From assembly GCA_001770725.1 (NCBI GenBank), contig MERU01000005.1, positions 1-64,000 on the forward strand: DNA of 64,000 nt, in the 5' to 3' direction. Source of the stretch: Burkholderiales bacterium RIFCSPHIGHO2_01_FULL_63_240 (GTDB lineage: Bacteria > Pseudomonadota > Gammaproteobacteria > Burkholderiales > Burkholderiaceae_C). Below the pieces are notes generated by a model, which saw only the letters and a list, made by a program, of their open reading frames with translations, had not been told where the DNA came from and searched no databases. The translations under genes were made by a program, and so were the position numbers. Of this stretch, positions 8,414 through 18,042 are shown one piece after another. Positions within the stretch are counted from its first letter, which is position 1; every line of letters starts with the position of its first letter.

Positions 8414-10117
8414 TCACATCTTTTCGGGTGCGCTCACGCCGAGGAGGGCCAGGCCGCTGCGCAGCACCTGGGCGGTGGCCGTCAGCAGCGCCACGCGGGC
8501 GCGTCCGAGTTCGACATCATCCACCAGGAATCGTTCCGCAGCGTAATAGCTGTGGAAGGCACCAGCCAGGTCACGCAGGTAGAAGGCGACGTCGTGCGGG
8601 GCCAGGCCCACGGCGGCGTTGCGCAGCATGTCGGGGTACTCGGCGAGCCGGGTCATGAGCGCCAGCTCGGTCGGGGCGGTCAGCAGCGAGAGCTGGGCGG
8701 CGCCGATGACGGCCAGGTCGCCACCCTTGTCCGCATATTGCGCGCGCACCGAATGGATGCGGGCGTGCGCGTACTGCACGTAGAACACGGGGTTCTCGTC
8801 GTTCTGCTTGAGCGCCAGGTCGACGTCGAAGACGAACTCGGTGTCGGCCTTGCGGCTGATCAGGAAGAAGCGGACGGCGTCCTTGCTGGTCCACTCGATG
8901 AGGTCGCGCAGGGTGACGTAGCTGCCGGCGCGCTTGGAGATCTTGACCTCCTCGCCGTTCTTCATCACGGTGACCATCTTGTGCAGCACGTAGTCGGGCC
9001 AGCCCTGGGGGATGCCGACGCCAGCGGCCTGCAGGCCGGCGCGCACGCGGGCGATGGTGCCGTGGTGGTCGGAGCCCTGGATGTTGACGCACTGCTCGAA
9101 GCCGCGCTCCCACTTGGCGATGTGGTAGGCCACGTCGGGCACGAAGTAGGTGTAGCCGCCGTCGGACTTGCGCATGACGCGGTCCTTGTCGTCACCGTAG
9201 TCGGTGCTGCGCAGCCACAGGGCGCCGCCTTCTTCGAAGGTCTTGCCGGCGTCCTTGAGCTTTTGCACCGCGGCCTCGACCCGGCCCGAGGTGTAGAGGC
9301 TGGACTCGAGGTAGTAGTTGTCGAAGCGGACGCCGAAGGCCTTGAGGTCCAGGTCTTGTTCGTGGCGCAGGTAGGCCACGGCGAACTGGCGGATGCCGTC
9401 GAGGTCGTTCACGTCGCCCGAGGCGGTGAACTCGCGGTCGTCGGCCTTGACCGTCTTTTTGGCCAGGAAGTCGGCGGCGATGTCAGCGATGTAGTCGCCG
9501 TTGTAGGCCGATTCGGGCCAGTCGGCGTCACCGGGCTTGAGGCCCTTCAGGCGCGCCTGGGTGGAGCTCGCCAGCGTGGCGATCTGCACGCCGGCGTCGT
9601 TGTAATAGAACTCGCGGGTGACCTGCTGGCCTTGCGTCTCGAACAGGTTGCACAGCGCGTCGCCCAGGGCGCCCTGGCGGCCGTGGCCGACGTGCAGCGG
9701 ACCGGTGGGGTTGGCCGAAACGAACTCCACCAGCACCTTCTTGCCGTTGGCGGGCTGCCAGCCGAACTGGTCGCCGCCGCTGAGCACGTCGGTGACGATG
9801 CTCTGCTTGGCCTCGGGCTTGAGGCGCAGGTTGATGAAGCCAGGGCCGGCGATTTCGATGGGCAGTTGCACCCATTGCTGCACGGCGGGCTGGGCTTCGA
9901 GGGCCGCGACCAGGGCGGTCGCCAGCTCGCGGGGGTTCTTCTTGAGGGGCTTGGCCAGTTGCATGGCGGCCGTGACGGCGAGGTCGCCGTGGGCGGCCTG
10001 CTTGGGCGCTTCGAAAACGGGGGCGGCCAGGGGGGCGGCATCGGGGGCCACCTGCGCCTGGACCTGGGACAAGGCCTGGCCCAGGGCCGAAAGGAGGTCA
10101 CGCTTGGCTTGGATCAT
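8414..10117 (-). CDS. argS: arginyl-tRNA synthetase
   Basis: Class I aminoacyl-tRNA synthetase charging tRNA-Arg. The 567-residue product has the N-terminal Add-1 domain, the HIGH signature as HVGH (142-145, in [11 protein letters not shown]), the KMSKS-like loop [12 protein letters not shown] and the C-terminal anticodon-binding DALR domain ending in SAPEKM. ATG 10117 matches the family N-terminus; an upstream in-frame stretch is unrelated. Confidence 0.97.
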   Translation of the reverse strand: MIQAKRDLLSALGQALSQVQAQVAPDAAPLAAPVFEAPKQAAHGDLAVTAAMQLAKPLKKNPRELATALVAALEAQPAVQQWVQLPIEIAGPGFINLRLKPEAKQSIVTDVLSGGDQFGWQPANGKKVLVEFVSANPTGPLHVGHGRQGALGDALCNLFETQGQQVTREFYYNDAGVQIATLASSTQARLKGLKPGDADWPESAYNGDYIADIAADFLAKKTVKADDREFTASGDVNDLDGIRQFAVAYLRHEQDLDLKAFGVRFDNYYLESSLYTSGRVEAAVQKLKDAGKTFEEGGALWLRSTDYGDDKDRVMRKSDGGYTYFVPDVAYHIAKWERGFEQCVNIQGSDHHGTIARVRAGLQAAGVGIPQGWPDYVLHKMVTVMKNGEEVKISKRAGSYVTLRDLIEWTSKDAVRFFLISRKADTEFVFDVDLALKQNDENPVFYVQYAHARIHSVRAQYADKGGDLAVIGAAQLSLLTAPTELALMTRLAEYPDMLRNAAVGLAPHDVAFYLRDLAGAFHSYYAAERFLVDDVELGRARVALLTATAQVLRSGLALLGVSAPEKM

Positions 10118-10268
10118 GGGCGCGATTCTACGAGGCGGCGCCAGAACCCGCGGCCGGCGGGCCTGAGCCAGCTCAAGCGAGAAGAATTGCACAGTCGGCA
10201 GCAGGCTTTTTGGCTGACGCAAGCCGACCCGAACGTGACAAGATGCCTCCAAGACTGAACACTAGACC

Positions 10269-11606
10269 ATGACAGGCATCGACATCGACCTGGCTGCCGG
10301 CACGGTCGGCAAGTACCGGGTGATCAAACGGCTGGGCGAAGGCGCCACCAGCGAGGTCTTCCTGTGCCGGGACGACTTCCACGACCGCGACGTCGCCATC
10401 AAACGCGTGCGTTCATCCGCCTTGGGTGACGTGGTCGACGGCCCGGTCTATGCGCGCTTTTTCGCCGCCGAGGCCGCCCTGGTCGGGCGCCTGCAGCACC
10501 CCAACGTCGTTCAGATCTTCGACGCCGTCCCCGACCCGACGTCACCCTACGTGGTGATGGAGTACGTGCCCGGGACGACGCTGCGCAGCTTCTGCCGCCC
10601 CGACAGCCTGCTGCCGCTGGAGCTGATCGTGGAAATCGGCTTCAAATGCGCGATGGCCCTGGGCTACGTGTACCGCCAGGGCCTGATCCACCGCGACGTC
10701 AAGCCTGCCAACATCCTGGCGCTGACCAACGCCCAGGGCCTGGTCACCGACGTCAAGATCTCCGACTTCGGCAGCGTGCTCAACATGACGGCCGACTCCA
10801 CCCAGGTGCACCAGGTGGGCTCGCTGGCCTACATGGCACCCGAGCAGCTCGACGGGCACGCGCTCGACGCCCGGGCCGACATGTACGCCCTGGGCGCGGT
10901 GCTGTACCACCTCATCGCGGGCCGCCCGCCCTTCGACGCGCCTTCGCAACCGGCGCTGATGAACCTGATCTACAACCAGGAGCCCACCCCGCTGTCGACC
11001 CTGCGCGCTGGCGTGCACCCGGCCGTGGACCAGGTGGTGCTGCGCGCGCTGGCCAAGTCGCCACAGGACCGCTACGCCAACTGGGACGAGTTCGCGCAGG
11101 CGATCTCGAGCCTGGTGTCGGAGCACCAGGTGCCGCGCGGCCACGTGCAGGGCGTGCTGGACTCGGAGCGCTTCAACCTGCTGCGCTCGCTGGACTTCTT
11201 CTCGAACTTCGGCGACGTCGAGTTGTGGGAGGTGGTGCACCGCGCGAAGTGGCAGCGCTTTCCGTTCGGCCATGCGCTGTACCGGCGCGGCGAAGAGGGC
11301 AAGAGCTTTCACATCATCGCGCAGGGCAGCGTGGAGGTCTACCGCAACAACAAGCGCGTGGCGCTGCTGGGCGCGGGCACCTCGGTGGGCGAGATGGCCT
11401 ACCTGGCGCCCAGCCCCGAGTTGCGCAAGCACAGCACCGATGTGGTGGTGACCGAGCCGGCCACCACCATCTCGTTCACGCCGGAGGCCATGCAGTCGCT
11501 GAGCCCGGCCAGCCGTCACCTGTTCGACGAGTCCTTCATCCGGGTGCTGGTGCGGCGGCTGCACGCGGCGCACGAAGCGCTGGCGCACCCGCGGCGGATC
11601 CTCTGA
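10269..11606 (+). CDS. Ser/Thr protein kinase with C-terminal cyclic nucleotide-binding domain
   Basis: An apparently active Hanks-type kinase: glycine loop GEGATSEVF (23-31), ATP-anchoring lysine in VAIK (K45), HRDVKPAN (141-148), DFG (166-168) and APEQ. After about residue 290 comes a CAP-like cyclic nucleotide-binding domain (about 310-420) with KSFHIIAQGSVEVY and GAGTSVGEMAYLAPSP. The phosphate-binding cassette is non-canonical: its arginine is followed by KHS rather than a small residue. No transmembrane helix is evident, so it is probably cytosolic. Divergent from argS by 151 bases. Kinase-cNMP fusions are uncommon in bacteria; ligand and substrates are unknown. Confidence 0.88.
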   Translation: MTGIDIDLAAGTVGKYRVIKRLGEGATSEVFLCRDDFHDRDVAIKRVRSSALGDVVDGPVYARFFAAEAALVGRLQHPNVVQIFDAVPDPTSPYVVMEYVPGTTLRSFCRPDSLLPLELIVEIGFKCAMALGYVYRQGLIHRDVKPANILALTNAQGLVTDVKISDFGSVLNMTADSTQVHQVGSLAYMAPEQLDGHALDARADMYALGAVLYHLIAGRPPFDAPSQPALMNLIYNQEPTPLSTLRAGVHPAVDQVVLRALAKSPQDRYANWDEFAQAISSLVSEHQVPRGHVQGVLDSERFNLLRSLDFFSNFGDVELWEVVHRAKWQRFPFGHALYRRGEEGKSFHIIAQGSVEVYRNNKRVALLGAGTSVGEMAYLAPSPELRKHSTDVVVTEPATTISFTPEAMQSLSPASRHLFDESFIRVLVRRLHAAHEALAHPRRIL

Positions 11607-11634
11607 GCGGCCGCACGGGCTCGCCGTGTGGCGC

Positions 11635-11695
11635 GCTGTCATCGACAGCAGGGGGTGGGGCGTTCACAATGGGTCAGGTGCCTCAAGACACCTGA
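11635..11695 (+). promoter_or_regulatory. two inverted repeats upstream of psiF
   Basis: GCTGTC-ATC-GACAGC (11635-11649) contains CTGTCAT, the first half of a pho box, but no second repeat 11 bases on. TCAGGTG (11674-11680) pairs with CACCTGA (11689-11695) around an 8-base loop. Possible operator or 5'UTR hairpin; Pho control is a guess from the family. Confidence 0.3.
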
Positions 11696-11732
11696 TCCAC
11701 CCACAACAGACACCTTTCGATGGAGTGAAGAC

Positions 11733-11996
11733 ATGCGTGCACTGATCGCCACCCTCTCCCTGGCCTTGATGGCCGGCCTGGCCCATGCCAACCCCGAGTG
11801 CGAGGCCAAGGCCGTGGACAAGAACGGCAAGGCCCTGGCCGGTGCGGCCAAGAGCAGCTTCGTCAAGAAGTGCGTCAAGGAAACCACCGGCGCGGCCTGC
11901 TCGGCCAAGGCGCTGGACAAGAACGGCAAGCCGCTGGCAGGCGCTGCCAAGAACAGCTTCATGAAGAAATGCGAGAAGGAAGCGGTGGCAGGCTGA
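11733..11996 (+). CDS. PsiF repeat family protein (small secreted)
   Basis: An 87-residue protein with a cleavable signal (to about ALMAGLAHA) and two tandem PsiF repeats, C-x-A-K-A-x-D-K-N-G-K-x-L-A-G-A-A-K, at about 22-48 and 54-81. Each repeat holds two cysteines, suggesting disulfide-stabilised units in the periplasm. The E. coli member is phosphate-starvation inducible; its function is unknown. ATG 11733 has GGAG upstream; longer in-frame reading from 11628 lacks sense. Confidence 0.85.
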   Translation: MRALIATLSLALMAGLAHANPECEAKAVDKNGKALAGAAKSSFVKKCVKETTGAACSAKALDKNGKPLAGAAKNSFMKKCEKEAVAG

Positions 11997-12021
11997 CAGC
12001 CACGTCACGCCCCTGGCACCG

Positions 12022-12048
12022 AAGCCCGGCCCCGAGCCGGGCTTTTTT
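12022..12048 (+). terminator. Rho-independent terminator after psiF
   Basis: AAGCCCGGC (12022-12030) pairs perfectly with GCCGGGCTT (12035-12043), loop CCGA-like, followed by a T run. Confidence 0.9.
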
Positions 12049-12079
12049 CATGGCCGATGAAGTTCGAGGTGGCGCGCGC

Positions 12080-12544
12080 TCAGCGCACCCAGATGCCCCG
12101 AGCCAGGAACGCCCCCAGCAGCGGCAGCAACAGCAGCAGGTGAGCCTGGGCCATGATCCAGCGGCGGATGCCGCGAACCTCGGCCTCGTCGGGCAAGGCC
12201 CCAGTGGCTTCGAGCTGGCGCTTCCAGCGGATGAAGGCGAAGGTGGGCTTGAGCGACATCAGCCCGATCAGCGCGAACAGCGTCACCTTGGCGTGCAGCA
12301 AAGGCTGGCCCCAATACCAGCCGAAACCTTTGCCCCCCCAGTAAGTGCGCGCCAGGCCCGTGGCCAACACGGCGATGGCCGCCACTAGGTAGATGAGGTC
12401 CACGCGCGCGAGGCGGCGCACGATGGCGGCGTTCATCCATTCCGGCCGGCACAGCGCGGCCTCGCTGGTGACGAACACCACCAGCATCAGGATGGCGACA
12501 AAGTGGGCGTAGGCGAGCAGGGCTTCGGTCATGGCCGCGATCAT
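12080..12544 (-). CDS. DUF2214 family membrane protein
   Basis: A 154-residue protein with four predicted transmembrane segments (about 5-27, 47-65, 82-99 and 132-150), typical of DUF2214. The first two helices are joined by CRPEWMNAAIVRRLARVDLIY, and F-x-W-Y-x-G-x-P-x-x-H-A-K precedes the third. Function unknown. It starts 6 bases after the LysR gene stop, so the two are probably co-transcribed; ATG 12532 is an alternative start. Confidence 0.8.
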   Translation of the reverse strand: MIAAMTEALLAYAHFVAILMLVVFVTSEAALCRPEWMNAAIVRRLARVDLIYLVAAIAVLATGLARTYWGGKGFGWYWGQPLLHAKVTLFALIGLMSLKPTFAFIRWKRQLEATGALPDEAEVRGIRRWIMAQAHLLLLLPLLGAFLARGIWVR

Positions 12545-12550
12545 GCCCGA

Positions 12551-13474
12551 TCAGGCGGCCAGCGCGACGGCCTGCTTCCAGTAGCCGGGCTCGCGGTAGG
12601 TGGCCTGCAGGAAGTCGACCCACAGGCTCAGCCGCAGCGGCCGGTGCTTGCGCTGCGCAAACACCGCGTAGATGCCGGTGGGCGGCGCGGCGAACTCGTC
12701 GAGCACCGTCACCAACTGGCCGGTGCGCACGTCGGCCTCGACCTCCCACCACGAGCGCCAGGCCAGGCCCAGGCCGGCCAGGCACCAGGCGTGCAGCACC
12801 TGCCCGTCCGAGCAGTCAAAGCGCGAGGTGGGCCGCACGTGCGTGAGTTGGCCCTCGACGGTGAAAGCCCAGCCGCGCGTCTGGCTGGCCTCGGAGCTCA
12901 GCGTCAGGCACTCGTGGCGGGCGATGTCAGAAGGGTGCTGCGGGCGGCCACGCGCGGCCAGGTAGGCCGGGCTGGCCACGCACAGGCGGCGGTTGTCGGC
13001 CAGGCGCACGCTGACCAGGCTGGAGTCGGGCATCTCGCCCACGCGCACGGCGCAGTCGAAGCCCTCGTGCACCAGGTCGACCAGCCGGTCTGACAGGTCG
13101 AGCGAGACGGTCAGGCCCGGGTGATCGGCCACGAAGCGAGGCACCAGGGGCGCCACGTGCCGCCGCCCGAACCCCGCTGGCGCGGTGATGCGCAGGTGCC
13201 CACGCGCCTGCAGCCCACCGGCACTGACCTCGGATTCGGCGTTCGCCAGGTCGCCCAGGATGCGTTGCGCGTCTTCCAGGAAAGCCGAGCCCTCGTGGGT
13301 CAGGCTGATGCGCCGGGTGGTGCGCAACAGCAATTTGACGCCCAGGCGCTCTTCCAGCGCGTCGATGCGGCGGCCGATGACGGCGGGCGCCACCCCCTCG
13401 GCCCCCGCCGCGGCGGTGAGGCTGCCCTTGGTGGCGACGGCGACGAAGGATTCCAGCTGCTTGAGTCGGTCCAT
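12551..13474 (-). CDS. LysR family transcriptional regulator
   Basis: A 307-residue LTTR of the CrgA/DmlR-like clade. The winged helix-turn-helix (residues 1-60: MDRLKQLESFVAVATKGSLT, then RRIDALEERLGVKLLLRTTR) is followed by an effector-binding domain starting near GHLRITAPAGFGRRHV. ATG 13474 is the family start. It is divergent from glcB, 310 bases away, but its partner DUF2214 gene is downstream; target and ligand are unknown. Confidence 0.88.
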   Translation of the reverse strand: MDRLKQLESFVAVATKGSLTAAAGAEGVAPAVIGRRIDALEERLGVKLLLRTTRRISLTHEGSAFLEDAQRILGDLANAESEVSAGGLQARGHLRITAPAGFGRRHVAPLVPRFVADHPGLTVSLDLSDRLVDLVHEGFDCAVRVGEMPDSSLVSVRLADNRRLCVASPAYLAARGRPQHPSDIARHECLTLSSEASQTRGWAFTVEGQLTHVRPTSRFDCSDGQVLHAWCLAGLGLAWRSWWEVEADVRTGQLVTVLDEFAAPPTGIYAVFAQRKHRPLRLSLWVDFLQATYREPGYWKQAVALAA

Positions 13475-13783
13475 GCTCTGCCCGGTTGGTCCTGGGGATG
13501 TCCTGGTTTTGGCGCCGTGCGTCCGAACGGGCCATGTTGAAGAGGCGCCCGGCAAAACACAATGGGGGCGGCGCCCGGGAAGATCCGAGGGGGCGGCCTC
13601 GATTTTTACTTAAAAGTCATGAATCAATGACTTTTTGAGCTGGTAATGAACTGATCGGTATGGAATAAACTGCCCCGTTCCAAAAGAGGCGTGGTCCGCC
13701 TGCCGCGTCACCCCTGCGGCAGTTGCCCGATGGCCCGCCCCCGCCTCCACCAGATTCCCCTGACCCTTTTCAAGAGGTTCTCC
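13475..13783. promoter_or_regulatory. divergent promoter region between LysR gene and glcB
   Basis: No gene here. An AT-rich patch holds the perfect inverted repeat AAAAGTCAT (13612-13620) / ATGACTTTT (13627-13635) with a 6-base spacer, a candidate operator or weak bidirectional terminator. Right after it TTGAGC (13635-13640) and TATGGA (13659-13664), 18 bases apart, make a weak candidate glcB promoter. Confidence 0.4.
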
Positions 13784-15979
13784 ATGACCGCACGCACCCA
13801 AGTTCACGGCCTGCAAGTGGCCACCGAGCTCTTCCGCTTCGTCGAAGACAAGGTCCTGCCCGGCACCGGCATCGACAGCGCCAAGTTCTGGGCTGGCTTT
13901 GACGCCATCGTCAACGAGCTGGCCCCCAAGAACGCCGCCCTGCTGGCCGAGCGCGACCGCATCCAGACCGAGATGGACCAGTGGCACGCCGCCAACCCCG
14001 GCCCGATCTCGGACATGGCCGCCTACAAGGCCCACCTGGAAAAGATCGGCTACCTGGTGCCCGTGCCGGGGGACGTCAAGGCCACCACCGCCAACGTCGA
14101 CGCCGAGCTGGCCCTGCAAGCCGGCCCGCAGCTGGTCGTGCCCATCCTGAACGCACGCTACGCGCTCAACGCCGCCAACGCCCGCTGGGGCAGCCTGTAC
14201 GACGCCCTGTACGGCACCGACGCCATCTCCGAAGAAGGCGGCGCCGACAAGGGCAAGGGCTACAACCCGGTGCGCGGCGCCAAGGTGATCGCCTGGGCCC
14301 GCAACTTCCTGGACAAGGCCGCTCCGCTGGAAGGCGCTTCGCACAAGGAAGCCACCGGCTACAGCATCGCTGGCGGCAAGCTGGTCGTGGCGCTCAACGG
14401 TGGCAAGACCACCGGCCTGCAGAACCCCGATCAACTGGTCGGCTTCCAGGGTGACGCCGCCTCGCCTTCGAGCGTGCTGCTGGTCAACAACGGCATGCAC
14501 GTCGACATCCAGATCAACCGCAGCACCCCGATCGGCCAGACCGACCCGGCCGGTGTCTCGGACCTGGTGCTGGAATCGGCCGTCTCCACCATCCTGGACC
14601 TGGAAGACTCGGTCGCCGCCGTGGACGCCGAAGACAAGGTGCTGGGCTACAGCAACTGGCTGGGCATCCAGCTGGGCACGCTGACCGAAGAAGTCGCCAA
14701 GGGCGGCAAGACCTTCACCCGCAAGCTCAATGGCGACCGCGTGTACACCGCCCCCAACGGCGGCGAAGTCAAGCTGCACGGCCGCTCGCTCATGTTCGTG
14801 CGCAACGTGGGTCACCTGATGACCAACCCGGCCATCCTCTGGGGCGCTGACGGCAAAGAGATCCCCGAAGGCATCATGGACGCGGTCATCACCACGACCA
14901 TCGCCCTGCACGACCTGCAAGGCCGCGGTCAGCTCGATGGCAAAGCCATCCGCAACTCGCGCACCGGCTCGGTCTACATCGTCAAGCCCAAGATGCACGG
15001 CCCCGCTGAAGTCGCGTTTGCCGCCGAGCTGTTCTCGCGCGTCGAGAAGCTGCTGGGCCTGGCCGACAGCACCGTCAAGCTGGGCATCATGGACGAAGAG
15101 CGCCGCACCTCGGTGAACCTCAAGGCCTGTATCGCCGCCGCTTCGAGCCGCGTGGCCTTCATCAACACCGGCTTCCTGGACCGCACCGGCGACGAGATGC
15201 ACACCGCCATGCTGGCCGGCCCGATGATGCGCAAGGGCGACATCAAGAACAGCGCCTGGATCGCCGCCTACGAGCGCCGCAACGTGCTGATCGGCCTGCA
15301 GATGGGCCTGCGCGGCCGCGCCCAGATCGGCAAGGGCATGTGGGCCATGCCCGACCTGATGGCCGGCATGCTCGAGCAGAAGATCGCCCACCCCAAGGCC
15401 GGTGCCAACACCGCCTGGACGCCTTCGCCCACCGCCGCCACGCTGCACGCCACGCACTACCACCAGGTCAGCGTCGCCGCCATCCAGCAAGACATCGAGA
15501 AGACCGGCGAAGACCCGCAATCGCTGCTCGACAAGCTGCTGACCATCCCCGTGGTGGCCCAGGCCAACTGGTCCGACGCCGAGAAGCAGCAAGAGCTGGA
15601 CAACAACATCCAGGGCATCCTGGGTTACGTCGTGCGCTGGATCGACCAGGGCGTGGGTTGCTCGAAGGTGCCCGACATCCACAACGTGGGCCTGATGGAA
15701 GACCGCGCCACGCTGCGCATCTCCAGCCAGCACGTGGCCAACTGGCTGCACCACGGCGTGATCACCGAAGCGCAGGTGCGTGACAGCTTCAAGCGCATGG
15801 CCGCCGTGGTGGACGGCCAGAACGCCGGCGACGCCGCCTACGAAAGCCTGGTGGCCAACCCCAACGGCGCCGCCTTCCAGGCCGCGCTGGACCTGGTGTT
15901 CAAGGGCAAGGAACAGCCCAGCGGCTACACCGAGCCGCTGCTGCACGCCTGGCGTCTGAAGAAGAAGGCGCAGGGCTGA
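13784..15979 (+). CDS. glcB: malate synthase G
   Basis: Condenses glyoxylate with acetyl-CoA to malate in the glyoxylate/glycolate route. The 731-residue length is typical of isoform G. Signature segments include [37 protein letters not shown] (with the catalytic arginine), [14 protein letters not shown] and [10 protein letters not shown]. Start ATG 13784 has GAGG upstream. It stands alone, followed by a strong terminator. A decayed copy of its last 20 codons lies 830 bases downstream. Confidence 0.97.
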   Translation: MTARTQVHGLQVATELFRFVEDKVLPGTGIDSAKFWAGFDAIVNELAPKNAALLAERDRIQTEMDQWHAANPGPISDMAAYKAHLEKIGYLVPVPGDVKATTANVDAELALQAGPQLVVPILNARYALNAANARWGSLYDALYGTDAISEEGGADKGKGYNPVRGAKVIAWARNFLDKAAPLEGASHKEATGYSIAGGKLVVALNGGKTTGLQNPDQLVGFQGDAASPSSVLLVNNGMHVDIQINRSTPIGQTDPAGVSDLVLESAVSTILDLEDSVAAVDAEDKVLGYSNWLGIQLGTLTEEVAKGGKTFTRKLNGDRVYTAPNGGEVKLHGRSLMFVRNVGHLMTNPAILWGADGKEIPEGIMDAVITTTIALHDLQGRGQLDGKAIRNSRTGSVYIVKPKMHGPAEVAFAAELFSRVEKLLGLADSTVKLGIMDEERRTSVNLKACIAAASSRVAFINTGFLDRTGDEMHTAMLAGPMMRKGDIKNSAWIAAYERRNVLIGLQMGLRGRAQIGKGMWAMPDLMAGMLEQKIAHPKAGANTAWTPSPTAATLHATHYHQVSVAAIQQDIEKTGEDPQSLLDKLLTIPVVAQANWSDAEKQQELDNNIQGILGYVVRWIDQGVGCSKVPDIHNVGLMEDRATLRISSQHVANWLHHGVITEAQVRDSFKRMAAVVDGQNAGDAAYESLVANPNGAAFQAALDLVFKGKEQPSGYTEPLLHAWRLKKKAQG

Positions 15980-16021
15980 TTCAGCCTTCTGCTTCCAACC
16001 CTCCGAACGGGTCGTGATCCG

Positions 16022-16052
16022 GCAAAACGGCGCCTTTTTGGCGCCGTTTTGC
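16022..16052 (+). terminator. Rho-independent terminator after glcB
   Basis: GCAAAACGGCGCC (16022-16034) and GGCGCCGTTTTGC (16040-16052) form a perfect 13-bp stem around TTTTT; the 3' arm supplies the T run. Confidence 0.85.
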
Positions 16053-16201
16053 ATGCGTTGGAAGAATGCTTTCGCGAAATGACGCGTGAGGACTACACCC
16101 CTGAAGTCTGGGTGTAAACGGACATTAAGCCCGTGTTAACGTCCGTTGCGACAGTTACGTAACCGAGCGTACTTCAAAAACAATTGCTTTCAGAGGAACC
16201 C

Positions 16202-16603
16202 ATGTCCCGCAAAATCAGGCTCATTGCCACCCTTACCTCCGCAGCCATTCTCGTGACTTCGATGTCTGGGTGCGCAGCGATGTTTCATGGAACGACTCAA
16301 CAGGTTGCCGTTCGGAGCAACATTCCTGGGGCCGAGCTTTATGTGAATGAAGCCTACGTCGGCAAAGACAATGGCGTCACCACCTTCCAAAAAAAGAACA
16401 ACTACATGATCACGGCTCGCAAGGCCGGATGCACTGACACAACGGTCCCTGCCTCCAAGTCGTTCGACGCCATCACACTGCTGGGGGTGTTGATCGATTT
16501 CGGCATCGTTTCCGTTCTGCTGATCGACGGTGCTGCGACTGGTGCATGGCAACAGTTTGACCAGACGAGTTTCGTTGTGGATCCGCGCTGCAACAACTCC
16601 TGA
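16202..16603 (+). CDS. putative lipoprotein with PEGA-like region, visibly lower GC
   Basis: 133 residues with a lipoprotein signal (cysteine at 22 in SMSGCAA). The middle part, VRSNIPGAELYVNEAYVG (residues 37-54), resembles PEGA-type surface repeats; a hydrophobic segment follows (about 96-114). Its base composition and codon use are clearly less GC-rich than all neighbours, as is the 150 bases upstream. ATG 16202 has AGAGGA in front. Function unknown. Foreign origin is inferred from composition and from the glcB 3' remnant just downstream. Confidence 0.72.
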   Translation: MSRKIRLIATLTSAAILVTSMSGCAAMFHGTTQQVAVRSNIPGAELYVNEAYVGKDNGVTTFQKKNNYMITARKAGCTDTTVPASKSFDAITLLGVLIDFGIVSVLLIDGAATGAWQQFDQTSFVVDPRCNNS

Positions 16604-16621
16604 CCGGTACGTTGTTCAAAG

Positions 16622-16649
16622 AAAAGCGCTCCCCTGGGGAGCGCTTTTT
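16622..16649 (+). terminator. Rho-independent terminator after the low-GC lipoprotein gene
   Basis: AAAAGCGCTCCC (16622-16633) pairs with GGGAGCGCTTTT (16637-16648), with a trailing T run. Confidence 0.88.
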
Positions 16650-16743
16650 AATTGGTTAACTCCAATTTCGTGGGCGCGCTTCCTGCTTGACTTCAAAGGC
16701 ATCAACACCTGTGAGGCCCCGTGCAAACCGCCCAGGTCTTCAA

Positions 16744-16806
16744 CCGCCCTCGGGTTACACCGAGCCGCTGCTGACCGCCTGACGCCTGAAGAAGGCGCAG
16801 GCCTGA
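16744..16806 (+). pseudogene. decayed duplicate of the 3' end of glcB
   Basis: Translates as [27 protein letters not shown], against [24 protein letters not shown] at the true glcB end (15917-15979). The nucleotide match is close over about 60 bases, with one lost codon and a few substitutions including Trp to stop. The rest of this 364-base gap (16604-16967) holds the terminator at 16622 and nothing else I recognise. Confidence 0.85.
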
Positions 16807-16967
16807 TCGCCATGGTCAAACGGCTGAAGGCAACGCGCAACAGCACTCTGCAGGGTGCCGTCATTCACGACTGCCAACCCACTGACGTGCCCATGCAAGC
16901 AACGTTCAGTTACAGTCTCATGCGCATGCCCCCGCTCAGACGGGGCTGTTCAACCCAGGGAGACAAC

Positions 16968-17651
16968 ATGAAGTCCTCGTTCCGCCTGGCTGCGCTCAGC
17001 GTTGCCATCGCTGCCCCCTTGTTCGTCACGGGCTGCGCCACCGAGTCCTCGCAGGCTCTGGCCGTGCAGAAAACCAAGGCCGCCACACGCACCTATGTCG
17101 GCGCTCGCGCGCCCATCGCCGTTGGCAAGTTCGACAACCGCTCCAGCTACCTGCGTGGCGTGTTCTCTGATGGCGTCGATCGCCTGGGCAGCCAGGCCAA
17201 GACCATCCTGATCGGGCACCTGCAGCAGACCAATCGCTTCAACGTGCTCGACCGCGACAACATGGCCGAGATCAAGCAGGAGGCCAGCATCCAGGGCACC
17301 ACCCAGCAGCTCAAGGGCGCCGACTTCGTCGTCACCGGTGACGTCACCGAATTCGGTCGCAAGGAAGTGGGCGACCACCAGCTGTTCGGCATCCTTGGCC
17401 GCGGCAAGACGCAGGTGGCCTACGCCAAGGTCACGCTCAACGTGGTCAACATCCGGACCTCCGAGGTGATCTATTCGGTGCAAGGCGCTGGCGAGTACCA
17501 GCTCTCGAACCGCGAAATCATCGGTTTCGGCGGCACCGCCAGCTACGACTCGACGCTCAATGGCAAGGTGCTGGACTTGGCCATCCGCGAGGCGGTGGAC
17601 CGCCTGGGTGAAGGCATCGACGCCGGCGCATTCAAGCCTGTTTCGCGGTAA
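16968..17651 (+). CDS. CsgG/HfaB family outer-membrane lipoprotein
   Basis: 227 residues, lipoprotein signal with cysteine at 23 (LFVTGCATE), then the CsgG fold: IAVGKFDNRSSY, NRFNVLDRDNMAEIKQE and GADFVVTGDVTEFG. CsgG proteins form nonameric outer-membrane channels in curli systems, but no curli subunit genes are nearby. First gene of a three-gene lipoprotein operon (followed after 21 bases by DUF4810, then DUF799), the same set as in Neisseria. ATG 16968 has GGGAG upstream. Confidence 0.87.
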   Translation: MKSSFRLAALSVAIAAPLFVTGCATESSQALAVQKTKAATRTYVGARAPIAVGKFDNRSSYLRGVFSDGVDRLGSQAKTILIGHLQQTNRFNVLDRDNMAEIKQEASIQGTTQQLKGADFVVTGDVTEFGRKEVGDHQLFGILGRGKTQVAYAKVTLNVVNIRTSEVIYSVQGAGEYQLSNREIIGFGGTASYDSTLNGKVLDLAIREAVDRLGEGIDAGAFKPVSR

Positions 17652-17672
17652 TCCACTCGGAGAAGTCACACC

Positions 17673-18041
17673 ATGATGCATCGCCCCATGACGCGGGGGC
17701 TGGCAGCGCTTTGCCTGCTGGCCACACTGACCGGCTGCGCCGGCCCCAAGCAGCTCTACAGCTGGAATGGCTACCAGCCCCAGGTCTACGCCCACTTGAA
17801 GAACGACGGCAAGTCGTCGCCTGAAGAGCAGATCATCGAGCTGGAAAAAGGCATCCAGCAAGCCGCAGCCAAGGGCGCTCAGGTGCCCCCGGGCTACCAC
17901 GCCCACCTCGGCCTGCTCTACCTGAACACCGGTCGCACCGATCAAGCCCTGGCGGCCTGGAACCAGGAAAAGGCCCTGTTCCCCGAGTCGACGAAATACA
18001 TCGACTTCCTGATCGGCAACATGAAGAAGAACCGGAGCTGA
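17673..18041 (+). CDS. DUF4810 domain lipoprotein
   Basis: 122 residues with lipobox cysteine at 22 (LTGCAGP). The mature part (YSWNGYQPQVYAHLKN onward) and the TPR-like AHLGLLYLNTGRTDQALAAW near the C-terminus are typical of DUF4810. Middle gene of the CsgG-DUF4810-DUF799 operon; the next gene starts two bases after its stop. Function unknown, presumably a periplasm-facing partner of the CsgG-like protein. Confidence 0.82.
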   Translation: MMHRPMTRGLAALCLLATLTGCAGPKQLYSWNGYQPQVYAHLKNDGKSSPEEQIIELEKGIQQAAAKGAQVPPGYHAHLGLLYLNTGRTDQALAAWNQEKALFPESTKYIDFLIGNMKKNRS

Positions 18042-18042
18042 C

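Noticed and set aside
11635-11655. Full pho box upstream of psiF
   Set aside because: Only one CTGTCAT half-site is present; the second repeat at 11-base spacing is missing.
13610-16054. An 814-codon frame antisense to glcB
   Set aside because: Shadow of a complete malate synthase gene; no family resemblance.
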